Assembly: GCF_016863195.1 (NCBI RefSeq)
Contig: NZ_BOOK01000013.1
Coordinates: 112,032-176,031, forward strand
Direction: 5' to 3'
Source: Paraplanobispora takensis
Lineage (GTDB): Bacteria > Actinomycetota > Actinomycetes > Streptosporangiales > Streptosporangiaceae
DNA length: 64,000 nt
Positions 1 to 10,324 of the stretch are shown here, in pieces (the stretch's first letter is position 1; the number at the start of each line of letters is the position of its first letter). A program made the position numbers and the translations under genes. Below the pieces are notes generated by a model. That model was not told where the DNA came from. It did not search any database and worked only from the letters and a program-made list of their open reading frames with translations.

Positions 1-852
1 GTGCAGCCGGCCGCCCGCGCGAAGATCGTCGCCGACCCCAAGCTGAAGGACTCGACGGACAACCCGTACACGCCCTTCAACCGCTACGCGATGATGTCGA
101 CCAAGGTCGCCCCGTTCGACAACATCGACTGCCGCAAGGCCGTGCAGTACGCCACCGACCAGGTCGCCACCCAGGCGCCGTGGGGCGGCCCGCTCGGCGG
201 TGACATCGGCAGCACGCTGATGACCCCGACCACCGTCGGCTACCAGCAGTTCGACCTGTTCCCGAACGGCGCCGACAACAAGGGCGACGCGGCCAAGGCC
301 AAGGAGTCCCTGTCGGCCTGCGGCCAGCCGAACGGCTTCGAGACCAACATCGCGGTCCGCGGTGACCGTCCCAAGGAGGTCCAGGTCGCCGAGGCCCTGC
401 AGGCCTCGCTGGACAAGGTCGGCATCAAGGCCACGATCAAGAAGTACCCCTCGGGTGACTGGAGCGCGCAGTACGCCGGCAGGCCGGACTTCGTGCACAA
501 GAACAAGCTGGGCATCATGATCGCCGGTTGGGGCGCCGACTGGCCCTCGGGCTTCGGCTTCCTGTCGCAGATCGTCGACGGTCGCTTCATCAAGGACTCC
601 GGCAACTACAACATGATGGAGCTCAACGACCAGGCCGTTAACGACCTGCTGGACAAGGGCATCCAGACCACCGACGCCGCCGAGCGCAACAAGATCTGGG
701 GCGAGGTCGACAAGAAGGTCATGGAGTCGGCGGCGTTCCTGCCGTTCGTCTACGAGAAGACCCTGCTCTTCCGTCCGTCCAGCCTGACCAACGTGTACGT
801 GCACCCGGCCTACGGCATGTACGACTACACGTGGCTCGGCGTCCAGCAGTAG
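1..852 (+). CDS. Peptide ABC transporter substrate-binding protein, C-terminal part (5' end outside window)
   Basis: This is the C-terminal 283 residues of a family 5 extracellular solute-binding protein, the lipid-anchored receptor of a Dpp/Opp-type importer. The reading frame is open from the first base, no signal peptide is present, and family members are usually 500-600 residues, so the gene starts upstream. Visible family features are the CRKAVQYATD helix, the AEALQASLDKVGI segment of the hinge lobe, and a C-terminal stretch ending in YDYTWLGVQQ. It heads a run of permease and ATPase genes. The peptide specificity cannot be read from the sequence. Confidence 0.85.
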   Translation: MQPAARAKIVADPKLKDSTDNPYTPFNRYAMMSTKVAPFDNIDCRKAVQYATDQVATQAPWGGPLGGDIGSTLMTPTTVGYQQFDLFPNGADNKGDAAKAKESLSACGQPNGFETNIAVRGDRPKEVQVAEALQASLDKVGIKATIKKYPSGDWSAQYAGRPDFVHKNKLGIMIAGWGADWPSGFGFLSQIVDGRFIKDSGNYNMMELNDQAVNDLLDKGIQTTDAAERNKIWGEVDKKVMESAAFLPFVYEKTLLFRPSSLTNVYVHPAYGMYDYTWLGVQQ

Positions 853-888
853 TCCTTCTCTAGCAAGCCAAAGGCAGGTGAAGGCCTA

Positions 889-919
889 GGGCGCCCGGGA
901 GAGATCCTCCCGGGCGCCC
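889..919 (+). terminator. Intercistronic hairpin after the receptor gene
   Basis: A perfect 12-bp stem (GGGCGCCCGGGA with its complement) and a 7-nt loop lie between the receptor stop codon and the permease start. There is no U-tract. In binding-protein operons such hairpins commonly stabilise or attenuate the transcript so that the receptor is made in excess; that role is inferred here. Confidence 0.5.
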
Positions 920-932
920 CGGCCGAACGATC

Positions 933-1942
933 GTGGTCGCTTTCATCGTCCGCCGCGTGATCGCCGCCGTGCTGATGCTCGTCATCGTCAGTGTGGCGAC
1001 GTTCGCGATCTTCTTCCTCATCCCGCGTGCCCTGGGACAGACCCCCGAGGGCATGGCCTCGCGTTACGTCGGGCGGGACGCCACACCCGAGGCGATCCAG
1101 GGTGCTGTCAAGAGGCTTCACCTGGACGAGCCGCTCGTCGTGCAGTACGGACGGTTCGCCAAGGGCATCGTCGCCGGCCAGGAGTACTCCATCGGCCCCC
1201 GCATGGTCCAGTGCCCGGCCCCCTGCTTCGGCTACTCGTTCAACAACAACCAGCCGGTCTGGCCGACGCTTCTGGACAGACTGCCCGCGACCCTGTCGCT
1301 GGCCATCGGCGCGGCGATCATCTGGCTCGTCGCCGGCGTGAGCATCGGCGTGATCTCGGCGTTGAGACGCGGCACCCTGACCGACCGCCTGGCGATGACG
1401 GTGGCGCTGGCCGGCGTCTCCCTGCCGATCTACTTCACCGGCCTGGTCTCACTGGCCCTGTTCGCCTACACGCTCGGGATCTTCCCCGGCGGCGGCAGCT
1501 ACACCCCCTTCACCGAGGACCCGGTGATGTGGTTCCAGGCGCTCGTGCTCCCCTGGGTCACCCTGGCGTTCCTGTACGCCGCGCTGTACGCCCGGCTCAC
1601 CCGGGCGGGCATGCTGGAGACCATGGGCGAGGACTACATCCGCACGGCCCGGGCCAAGGGCCTCAAGGAGCGCACGGTGGTCAGCAAGCACGCCCTGCGC
1701 GCCACGCTGACCCCCATCCTGACGATCTTCGGCCTCGACGTCGGCCTGCTGCTGGGCGGCGCGGTGCTCACCGAGAGCACCTTCTCCATCCCCGGCATCG
1801 GCAAGCTGGTCATCGACGCGATCCGGGGCAACGACCTGCCCGTCGTGCTGGGCGTCACCCTGTTCGCGGCCTTCTTCATCGTCCTGGCCAACCTCGTCGT
1901 GGACGTTCTGTACGCGGTGGTCGACCCGAGGGTGAGGCTGTC

Positions 1943-1946
<4 letters not shown>
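933..1946 (+). CDS. Peptide ABC transporter permease, DppB type
   Basis: Inner-membrane permease of a peptide importer, 337 residues. It starts FIVRRVIAAVLMLVIVSVATF, a first membrane helix typical of DppB/OppB, and contains the coupling-loop signature EDYIRTARAKGL followed by LRATLTPILTI (about residues 230-255). It ends with the family-typical DVLYAVVDPRVRLS. The GTG start has no convincing Shine-Dalgarno sequence and was chosen because it begins right before the first hydrophobic helix. The stop overlaps the next ATG (ATGA). A DppC-type partner permease is not seen downstream. Confidence 0.88.
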
Positions 1947-2994
<1,048 letters not shown>

Positions 2995-2998
<4 letters not shown>

Positions 2999-4089
2999 GC
3001 GCGGACCGGAATGGGGGCGTGGGTGTGAGCGCCTCCGACGCGCTGCTGTCCGTCCAGGACCTGAAAAAGCACTTCCCGGTGACCAAGGGCCTGCTCAAGC
3101 GCCAGGTCGGCGCGGTCAGGGCGGTCGACGGGGTCAGCTTCGACGTGCGCAAGGGTGAGACGCTCGGGCTGGTCGGCGAGTCCGGCTGCGGCAAGAGCAC
3201 CACCGGCCGCCTGGTGACCCGGCTGCTGGAGCCGACCGCCGGCAAGGTCCTCTTCGACGGCCACGACATCACCCACATGGCCCAGGCGAAGATCCGGCCG
3301 CTCCGCCGCGACATCCAGATGATCTTCCAGGACCCCTACTCCTCGCTGAACCCGCGCCACACCGTCGGCGCGATCGTCGGCGCGCCCTTCCGCATCCAGG
3401 GCATCAAGACGGAGCAGGGCGTCAAGAAGGCGGTCCAGGAGATCCTGGAGCTGGTCGGCCTCAACCCCGAGCACTACAACCGCTATCCGCACGAGTTCTC
3501 CGGCGGCCAGCGCCAGCGCATCGGCATCGCCCGCACGCTCGCGCTCAAGCCGAAGCTGATCATCGCCGACGAGCCGGTCTCCGCCCTGGACGTCTCCATC
3601 CAGGCCCAGGTGGTCAACCTCCTGGAGGACCTGCAGAACGAGCTCGACCTGACCTACGTCATCGTCGCGCACGACCTGTCGGTCATCCGGCACATCAGCG
3701 ACCGGGTCGCGGTCATGTACCTCGGCAAGATCGTCGAACTGGCCGACCGGAAGAACCTGTACGAGTCGCCGATGCACCCGTACACCAACGCGCTGATGTC
3801 GGCCGTGCCCATCCCGGACCCGGCCCGGCGCAAGGACCGCGAGCGCATCCGCCTGCAGGGCGACGTGCCCAGCCCGCTCAACCCGCCGCCGGCCTGCCGC
3901 TTCCACACCCGGTGCTGGAAGGCCCAGGTGATCTGCAAGACGGAGGAGCCGCCGCTGGTGGAGCTGGCCCCGGGTCACCAGGTGGCCTGCCACTTCCCGG
4001 AGAACGCCGACAAGGTGTCGTCCCACGCGGCCGCGAAGATCGTGGAGAACGCGGACGAGGCCCTGCACCCCAAGAGGCCGGTCGCCTGA
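2995..4089 (+). CDS. Peptide ABC transporter ATP-binding protein, DppF type
   Basis: Second ATPase of the importer, 364 residues. Walker A is GESGCGKST, the signature [12 protein letters not shown] and Walker [13 protein letters not shown]. The C-terminal oligo/dipeptide domain carries a Cys-rich segment ([15 protein letters not shown] and a later VACHF), a cysteine pattern typical of DppF-like ATPases. Three in-frame GTG codons exist (2995, 3019, 3025). The first is chosen because GGAGG lies 5 bases upstream and it overlaps the previous stop (GTGA). Last gene of the first peptide operon in the window. Confidence 0.92.
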
Positions 4090-4421
4090 GCGCGCTCTGA
4101 GCACCGTCCCGCTCTGGACACCTTCCCGTCCTGAACACCGCCCGGGGGTCGGATCCGCCCGCTCCCCGGTGCCGCGGACCCGGTGAACGCCCGCCGGGTA
4201 CGGCTCGCGCGAGCCGTACCCGGCGGGCGTCCGCGTCCTGCGGGCACGCCGCCCGGGCGATGAAACGCTCCAGGTCTCCTCCGGGCCGCCGACTGTCACA
4301 TTTACGCCACAGCCTCTGGCCGGGGGGTGGTCAGCCCCCGCGGTGCCGTAGATCCTGCGATCAACGGGGAGTCCGCACGGCGGCCGCGACCCGGCCGCAA
4401 GACGGCGATGAGGTGTGCAGC
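4090..4421 (+). other. Intergenic region between the two peptide-transporter operons
   Basis: The 332 bases hold a very strong palindrome (4187-4230), which probably ends the first operon, and the leader of the second receptor gene. No gene is supported here. A less GC-rich patch around 4293-4312 (TGTCACATTTACGCCACAG) is the best place for a promoter, but no confident -35/-10 pair can be named. Confidence 0.5.
4187..4230 (+). terminator. 44-bp perfect palindrome, probable terminator of the first peptide operon
   Basis: Two 22-base arms are perfect reverse complements with no spacer; the left arm begins ACGCCCGCCGGGTACGGCTC. It lies about 100 bases past the DppF stop. As RNA it would fold into a 20-bp stem with a 4-nt loop. 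It lacks a U-tract, as is common for actinobacterial hairpin terminators. Confidence 0.6.
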
Positions 4422-6101
4422 ATGCGACGAGACGGTATGCCCCTGCGCAGACCGGCGGCGGTGGTGGCGGGCCTTGCCCTGGCCATCTCGGCGGCGGCCT
4501 GCGGCGGCGGAGACGACGCGGAGCCGGGGACGGGCGGGACGCAGGCGGCGGAGGGCTCGGCCTTCATCTTCGCCTCCTCGGCGGACCCGGCCATCCTCGA
4601 CCCGGCCTTCCACAGCGACGGCGAGTCCTCCCGGGTCACCAACCAGATCTTCGAGACGCTCGTGGCCACCGAGGAGGGCGGCACCGGCGTCGTCCCCGGC
4701 CTCGCGGAGAGCTGGAAGGTCAGCGAGGACGCCAGGACCTACACCTTCAAGCTCCGCCAGGGCGTGAAGTTCCACGACGGCGAGCCCTTCGACGCCGCGG
4801 CCGTGTGCGCCAACTTCGACCGCTGGTACAACTTCACCGGTCTGGCGCAGGCGGACTCGGTCTCCTACTACTGGGTGACGGTCTTCCGGGGCTTCGCCAA
4901 GAACGAGTCCGACACCCTCGGCAAGAGCCTGTACGGCGGCTGCACGGCCAAGGACGACGGCACGGTCGAGCTCAAGCTCACCGAGCCGTCCGCCGTGGTG
5001 CTGTCGGCGCTGACGCTGTCGTCGTTCGCCATCGCCAGCCCCAAGGCGCTCAAGGACTACAAGGCCGACCAGGTGAGCGGGACCGCCGAGTCGCCGCAGT
5101 TCACCGGGACCTTCGGCACCGAGCATCCGGTCGGCACCGGGCCGTTCAAGTTCGGCAGCTGGACGCGCGGCGACAAGCTGGAGATCGTCCGCAACGACGA
5201 GTACTGGGGCGAGAAGGCCAAGCTCAGCAGGATCATATTCCGGCCGATCGAGAAGGCCGCCGACCGGGCGCAGGCGCTGCGCGCCGGATCGGTCCACGCC
5301 TTCGACTACGCCGACCCGGCCGACCTGGAGTCGCTCAAGAGCGCCGGGGTGCAGGTCCTGGAGCGGGCGCCGTTCAACATGGGCTATCTCGGCTTCAGCC
5401 AGCGGACCGAGATCATGCAGAACCAGAAGATCCGCCAGGCGATCGCCCACGCGATCAACCGTGACAACGTCGTGAAGACCAAGTACGCCACCGGCGCCAA
5501 GGTCGCCAACGCGTTCATGCCGGACAGCCTGTGGAGCTACACCGAGGACTTCACCGAGTACGACTACAGCGTCGACAAGGCCAAGCAGCTCATCGCCGAG
5601 TCCGGCGTGTCCGACCCGACGCTGGAGTTCTGCTATCCCAGCGGGGTCAGCCGCGCCTACATGGTCGACCCGGCCGGCAACTTCCAGCTGATGAAGGCCG
5701 ACCTGGAGGCCGCGGGCTTCAAGGTCACACCGAAGACCTCGCCGTGGAGCCCCGACTATCTCAACACCACCCAGGCCGGTGACTGCCCGCTGTTCCTGCT
5801 GGGCTGGAACGGCGACTTCGGCGACCCGGACAACTTCCTCGGCACGTTCTTCCAGTCCTTCTCCAACCAGTGGTCGTTCAGGAACGAAGAGATCTTCAAG
5901 ACGCTGGGCGACGCGGAGAAGGAACCCGACCAGGCCAAGCGGGAGGCGCTGTACAAGCAGGCCAACGCCCTGATCGCCGACTTCGTGCCCGGCGTGCCGT
6001 ACGCGCAGAGCCCCTCGTTCTCGGCCGCGGCCAAGAACGTCCGGGGCTGGGTGCCGAGCCCGGTGCTCAACGACAAGTTCTCCACGATCTCGCTGAACTG
6101 A
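4422..6101 (+). CDS. Peptide ABC transporter substrate-binding lipoprotein
   Basis: Full-length family 5 solute-binding protein, 559 residues. The N-terminus RRPAAVVAGLALAISAAAC is a lipoprotein signal with lipobox SAAAC, so the mature protein is anchored outside the membrane. Family landmarks are DPAFHSDGESSRVTNQIFE, the GLAESWKVSEDARTYTFKLR motif and GVKFHDGEPFDA. ATG 4422 has GAGGTG about 7 bases upstream; ATG 4437 is an alternative. The permease follows after 3 bases. It has four Cys residues beyond the lipid-anchored one, so disulphides are possible. The ligand is not predictable from sequence. Confidence 0.93.
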   Translation: MRRDGMPLRRPAAVVAGLALAISAAACGGGDDAEPGTGGTQAAEGSAFIFASSADPAILDPAFHSDGESSRVTNQIFETLVATEEGGTGVVPGLAESWKVSEDARTYTFKLRQGVKFHDGEPFDAAAVCANFDRWYNFTGLAQADSVSYYWVTVFRGFAKNESDTLGKSLYGGCTAKDDGTVELKLTEPSAVVLSALTLSSFAIASPKALKDYKADQVSGTAESPQFTGTFGTEHPVGTGPFKFGSWTRGDKLEIVRNDEYWGEKAKLSRIIFRPIEKAADRAQALRAGSVHAFDYADPADLESLKSAGVQVLERAPFNMGYLGFSQRTEIMQNQKIRQAIAHAINRDNVVKTKYATGAKVANAFMPDSLWSYTEDFTEYDYSVDKAKQLIAESGVSDPTLEFCYPSGVSRAYMVDPAGNFQLMKADLEAAGFKVTPKTSPWSPDYLNTTQAGDCPLFLLGWNGDFGDPDNFLGTFFQSFSNQWSFRNEEIFKTLGDAEKEPDQAKREALYKQANALIADFVPGVPYAQSPSFSAAAKNVRGWVPSPVLNDKFSTISLN

Positions 6102-6104
6102 CCG

Positions 6105-7109
6105 ATGCTGCGGTTCGTCGTCAGGCGGCTGACGCTGCTCGTGCCGATCCTGCTGGGACTGTCGATCCTGCTGTTCCTGTGGGTCAGGGCGCTGCCCGGC
6201 GGGCCGGCCGAGGCGCTGCTGGGGGAGCGGGCCACACCCGAGGCCGTGGAGCGGGTCAAGCGGCTCTACGGCCTCGACCGGCCCTGGTACGAGCAGTACC
6301 TCACCTGGGTGGGCAACGTCTTCCAGGGCGACCTCGGGGTCTCCAGCAGGACGCAGCACCCGGTCGTGGAGGAGTTGCTGCGCACCTTCCCCGCCACGGT
6401 GGAGCTCGCCCTCACCGCGATGATCTTCGCGGTGGGGGTGGGCGTGCCGCTGGGCTATCTCGCCGCCCGCCGTCACGGCACCTGGGCCGACCACCTCTCG
6501 GTCGCCGGATCGCTGTTCGGCATCACGATCCCGGTCTTCTTCCTGGGGTACATGCTCAAGTTCGTCTTCGCCGAGAAACTGGGGATCCTGCCCACCGACG
6601 GACGGCAGGACCCGCTGATCGACGCCGAGCATCCGACCGGGTTCTACGTGCTGGACGGTCTGGTGACCGGCAATCCCGAGGCCGCCTGGGACGCGGTGAC
6701 GCACCTGATCCTGCCCGCGATCGCCCTGGGCACGATCCCGCTGGCGATCGTGGTGCGCATCACCCGCGCCTCGGTGCTGGACGTGCTCCACGAGGACTAC
6801 GTGCGCACCGCCGAGGCCAAGGGACTGCGGCCCGGCACGATCCGCGGGCGGCACGTGCTGCGCAACGCCCTGCTCCCGGTGGTCACGGTCGTGGGCCTGC
6901 AGGTCGGCCTGCTGCTGGGCGGCGCCGTGCTGACCGAGACGGTCTTCGCCTTCCCCGGCTTCGGCAAGTTCGTGGCCGACTCGATCGCCGCCAGGGACTA
7001 CGCGGTGCTGCAGGGGTTCATCCTGTTCACCGCGGTGATCTTCGTTCTGGTCAACCTGCTGGTGGACGTGACCTACGGGGTCGTCGACCCGAGGGTGAGG
7101 GCGGGGTGA
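6105..7109 (+). CDS. Peptide ABC transporter permease, DppB type
   Basis: Inner-membrane permease, 334 residues, beginning LRFVVRRLTLLVPILLGLS with the usual first helix. It contains the coupling-loop motif EDYVRTAEAKGLRPG followed by VLRNALLPVVTVVG, and ends LVDVTYGVVDPRVRAG. It starts 3 bases after the receptor stop. Its own stop codon lies inside the first unit of a 27-bp tandem repeat that fills most of the gap to the partner permease. Confidence 0.93.
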   Translation: MLRFVVRRLTLLVPILLGLSILLFLWVRALPGGPAEALLGERATPEAVERVKRLYGLDRPWYEQYLTWVGNVFQGDLGVSSRTQHPVVEELLRTFPATVELALTAMIFAVGVGVPLGYLAARRHGTWADHLSVAGSLFGITIPVFFLGYMLKFVFAEKLGILPTDGRQDPLIDAEHPTGFYVLDGLVTGNPEAAWDAVTHLILPAIALGTIPLAIVVRITRASVLDVLHEDYVRTAEAKGLRPGTIRGRHVLRNALLPVVTVVGLQVGLLLGGAVLTETVFAFPGFGKFVADSIAARDYAVLQGFILFTAVIFVLVNLLVDVTYGVVDPRVRAG

Positions 7110-7205
7110 GGGGGCGCCGGACCGAGGGCGGCGTGAGCCGGCATCGGCCCGCGGGCGGTGTGAGCGGGCGCCGGTGCGGGGATGGCGTGAGCGGGGACCG
7201 GCCGG
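7098..7205 (+). repeat. Four tandem 27-bp degenerate repeats at the dppB-dppC junction
   Basis: Units lie at 7098-7124, 7125-7151, 7152-7178 and 7179-7205. All share a core close to GGCGGCGTGAGCGGG, and the GTGAG is conserved in every unit. The first unit overlaps the stop codon of the upstream permease. The period is a whole number of codons, so every unit presents GTG and TGA in the same frames. Confidence 0.75.
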
Positions 7206-7239
7206 AACGGCCGGCGGCCCGCCGGGAGAGGAGCGGCGC

Positions 7240-8136
7240 ATGAGCCTGGCCCAGGTGGAGACCGTCGCCCCCGAGGAGACCGGCGGCAGCCTCGGCAGGG
7301 ACGCCTGGCGGCGGCTGCGCCGCAACCCCGTCGCGATCGTCGGCGCCATTCTGGTGATCATGTTCGTCGCGCTCGCGCTGCTGGCCCCCTGGCTGGCGCC
7401 GTACCCGCCGGACAAGCCGGTCGGCCAGGTCACCCCCACCTCCATCCCCGGCCCGTCGGCCGAGCACTGGTTCGGCCTGGACGACCTGGGGCGCGACGAG
7501 TTCTCCCGGGTGCTGTGGGGGGCCCGCTGGTCCCTGGTCATCGGGGTGGTCTCGCTGCTGCTGGGCCTGATCGGCGGGATGGTGCTGGGCCTGCTGGCCG
7601 GGGCCTTCGGCGGCTGGGTGGACGGCCTGGTGATGCGCCTGGTCGACATCATGCTGTCGGTTCCCGGCCTGCTGTTCGCCATCGGCATCGCCGCCATGCT
7701 CGGCTCGGGCCTGGACGCGGTGATGATCGCCATCGCGGTGGTCAACGTCCCGATCTTCGCCCGGCTGCTGCGCGGCCAGATGCTGGCCCAGCGCCAGTCG
7801 GACTACGTGCTGGCCGCCAAGGCGGTGGGGGTGCGGCGGCGGCGGATCGTGCTCGGCCACGTCCTGCCCAACTCGCTGACCCCGGTCATCGTGCAGGGCA
7901 CGCTCACCCTGGCCGTCGCCATCGTGGACGCGGCCGGCCTGGCCTTCCTCGGCCTGTCCAGCAACGACCCGAGCATCCCCGAATGGGGCCGGATGCTGGC
8001 CGACACCCAGCGCTATCTGTCCAGCGCCCCGCTGCTGGCGGTCTTCCCCGGCCTGGCCATCATCATCGCCGCGCTCGGCTTCACCCTGCTGGGGGAGTCG
8101 CTGCGCGAGGCCCTCGATCCCAAGTACCGGCGGTGA
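7240..8136 (+). CDS. Peptide ABC transporter permease, DppC type
   Basis: Second membrane subunit, 298 residues. The N-terminal [19 protein letters not shown] with its Arg-rich cytoplasmic start is typical of DppC/OppC, as are [19 protein letters not shown] and the coupling loop [23 protein letters not shown] 7240 is preferred over an upstream GTG because GGGAGAGGAG precedes it by 7 bases and the homology-like region begins soon after. The 27-bp repeat array lies just upstream. It should pair with the 6105-7109 permease. Confidence 0.93.
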   Translation: MSLAQVETVAPEETGGSLGRDAWRRLRRNPVAIVGAILVIMFVALALLAPWLAPYPPDKPVGQVTPTSIPGPSAEHWFGLDDLGRDEFSRVLWGARWSLVIGVVSLLLGLIGGMVLGLLAGAFGGWVDGLVMRLVDIMLSVPGLLFAIGIAAMLGSGLDAVMIAIAVVNVPIFARLLRGQMLAQRQSDYVLAAKAVGVRRRRIVLGHVLPNSLTPVIVQGTLTLAVAIVDAAGLAFLGLSSNDPSIPEWGRMLADTQRYLSSAPLLAVFPGLAIIIAALGFTLLGESLREALDPKYRR

Positions 8137-8139
8137 GAT

Positions 8140-9132
8140 GTGACTCTTCTGCGAGTGGAGGACCTGACGGTGGTCTTCCGGCAGCGGGGCCGCCCAGACG
8201 TGCGCGCCGTGGACGGCGTCGGCTTCTCGGTGGCCCCCGGCGAGACCGTCGGCCTGGTGGGGGAGTCGGGCTGCGGCAAGTCCGTCACCTCCCTGGCGGT
8301 CATGGGACTGCTGCCCCGGCGCGGCGTGCGGGTGGAGGGGAGCGTTGCCTTCGACGGGACCGAGCTGCTCACCCTGCCCCCCGACAAGCTGCGCACCCTG
8401 CGGGGCAGGGAACTGGCCGTCGTCTTCCAGGACCCGATGACCTCGCTGAACCCCGTGGTGCCCATCGGCAGGCAGGTGACCGAGGTGCTGGTGCGCCACC
8501 GGGGCCTGAACGAGGGCGAGGCCCGCCGGGAGGCCGGGGACCTGCTGCGCAGGGTGGGCATCCCCGACCCCTCCCGGCGGCTGCGGGAGTATCCCCACCA
8601 GCTGTCGGGGGGCATGCGGCAGCGGGCGCTCATCGCCACCGCGCTGGCCTGCCGGCCCCGGCTGCTGATCGCCGACGAGCCCACCACGGCGCTGGACGTC
8701 ACCATCCAGGCGCAGATCCTGGAACTGCTCAAGACGCTGGTGGCCGAGTCCGGGACCGCGCTCATCCTGATCACCCACGACCTGGGCGTGGTGGCCGGGA
8801 TGTGCGACACCGTCCACGTCATGTACGCCGGCCGCATCGTCGAGCGGGCGCCCCGCCACGATCTGTTCGGCGCGCCCCGCCACCCCTACACCGGCGGTCT
8901 GCTCGCCTCGGTGCCCCGCCTGGACCAGCCGCGCGGCACGCGCCTGGCGCCCATCGCCGGCTCGCCCCGCGACACCATCGCCTGGGCCCGGGGCTGCGCG
9001 TTCGCGCCCCGCTGCCCCAACCGGGTGGACGAGTGCACCTGCGCGACCCCGGAGCTGCTGGGCGGGCGCCACGGGCTGCGCTGCTTCAACCCGCTGCGGT
9101 CCGGTCCGGTGCAGGAGGTGGCCCCCCGATGA
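8140..9132 (+). CDS. Peptide ABC transporter ATP-binding protein, DppD type
   Basis: Importer ATPase, 330 residues, starting with GTG three bases after the permease stop; no strong Shine-Dalgarno is seen, suggesting coupled translation. Walker A is GESGCGKS, signature [12 protein letters not shown], Walker [13 protein letters not shown] and the switch segment LILITHDLG. The C-terminal oligo/dipeptide domain contains [14 protein letters not shown] and ends with Cys-rich residues. Its stop overlaps the ATG of the next ATPase. Confidence 0.92.
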   Translation: MTLLRVEDLTVVFRQRGRPDVRAVDGVGFSVAPGETVGLVGESGCGKSVTSLAVMGLLPRRGVRVEGSVAFDGTELLTLPPDKLRTLRGRELAVVFQDPMTSLNPVVPIGRQVTEVLVRHRGLNEGEARREAGDLLRRVGIPDPSRRLREYPHQLSGGMRQRALIATALACRPRLLIADEPTTALDVTIQAQILELLKTLVAESGTALILITHDLGVVAGMCDTVHVMYAGRIVERAPRHDLFGAPRHPYTGGLLASVPRLDQPRGTRLAPIAGSPRDTIAWARGCAFAPRCPNRVDECTCATPELLGGRHGLRCFNPLRSGPVQEVAPR

Positions 9133-10280
9133 CCTCCGACGGTAGGGCGGACCCCGGCGGGCCGCCGCCTCCGGACGGCGCCGCGGCGTCCGCCGGGCCC
9201 GCGCCTTCGAACGGCGCGGCGGTCCCCGGTGAGCCGCTGCTGTCCGTGCGCGGGCTGAAGGTGCACTTCCCCATCCGCAAGGGGACGCTGCTGCAGCGGG
9301 TCGTCGGCCACGTGCGCGCCGTGGACGGGGTCGACCTCGAGGTACGGCGCGGCATGACCTACGGCCTGGTGGGGGAGTCCGGCTGCGGCAAGAGCACCCT
9401 GGGCAAGGCCGTGCTGCGCCTGGTCGAGCCCACCGCCGGGACCGTCGTGTTCGACGGCGTCGACCTCGGCGGGCAGGGGCCGGAGCCCATGCGCCGGCTC
9501 CGGCGGAACATGCAGATGGTCTTCCAGGACCCGCTGGCCAGCCTCGACCCCCGCCAGAGCGTGGAGTCGGCGCTCACCGAGCCGCTGCGCGCCCACGGCT
9601 TCCCCGGCGACAGGCAGGGGCGGGTGCGCGAGCTGCTGGACATCGTGGGGCTGCCGGCGGGGGCGGCGGGCCGCTATCCGCACGAGTTCTCCGGAGGGCA
9701 GCGCCAGCGCGTCGGCATCGCCAGGGCGATCGCCCTCAACCCCGACCTGATCATCGCCGACGAGCCGGTCTCCGCGCTGGACGTCTCGATCCAGGCGCAG
9801 ATCGTCAACCTCCTGGAGGACCTGCAGGAGCAGCTCGGCCTCACCTACGTCGTCGTCGCCCACGACCTGGCCGTCGTGCGGCACGTCAGCGACGTCATCG
9901 GGGTGATGTACCTGGGCGCGCTGGTGGAGGAGGCCCCCTCCGACGAGCTGTACGCCGAGCCGCTGCACCCCTACACGATCGCCCTGATGTCGGCGATCCC
10001 CATCCCCGACCCCGAGGTGGAGGAGCGCAGGCGCAGGATCCTGCTCACCGGCGACCTGCCGTCCCCGGTGGACGTGCCGTCCGGCTGCCGCTTCCACACC
10101 CGCTGCCCCTTCCGCCAGCCGACGCGCTGCGCCGAGGAGTCGCCGGACCTGCGGGAGATGCGCCCCGGCCGCAAGGTCGCCTGCCACTGGGCGGAGGAGA
10201 TCGCCACGGGGACGATCCGGGCCGCCGCGAGCGCCCAGGACCCCACCGCCACCGAGGTGGGCACCCCCGCCGTGAAGTGA
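9129..10280 (+). CDS. Peptide ABC transporter ATP-binding protein, DppF type
   Basis: Second ATPase of the importer, 383 residues. After a Pro/Gly/Ala-rich N-terminal extension of about 35 residues, the domain begins [17 protein letters not shown]. Walker A is GESGCGKST, signature [12 protein letters not shown], Walker [13 protein letters not shown]. The C-terminal domain has [15 protein letters not shown] and VACHW. It closes a complete five-gene operon (receptor, two permeases, two ATPases). The extension is longer than usual, but ATG 9129 overlaps the previous stop, which supports this start. Confidence 0.92.
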   Translation: MTSDGRADPGGPPPPDGAAASAGPAPSNGAAVPGEPLLSVRGLKVHFPIRKGTLLQRVVGHVRAVDGVDLEVRRGMTYGLVGESGCGKSTLGKAVLRLVEPTAGTVVFDGVDLGGQGPEPMRRLRRNMQMVFQDPLASLDPRQSVESALTEPLRAHGFPGDRQGRVRELLDIVGLPAGAAGRYPHEFSGGQRQRVGIARAIALNPDLIIADEPVSALDVSIQAQIVNLLEDLQEQLGLTYVVVAHDLAVVRHVSDVIGVMYLGALVEEAPSDELYAEPLHPYTIALMSAIPIPDPEVEERRRRILLTGDLPSPVDVPSGCRFHTRCPFRQPTRCAEESPDLREMRPGRKVACHWAEEIATGTIRAAASAQDPTATEVGTPAVK

Positions 10281-10324
10281 GGGCCCGCGGGGGCCGGGCC
10301 GCCGGGCGAAGCCGTCCGGCCGGG

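Noticed and set aside
4302..7745. 1147-codon open frame on the minus strand across the second peptide operon
   Set aside because: It is antisense to two clear transporter genes, is rich in Arg, His, Gln and Gly as antisense frames of high-GC genes are, and has no recognisable domain.
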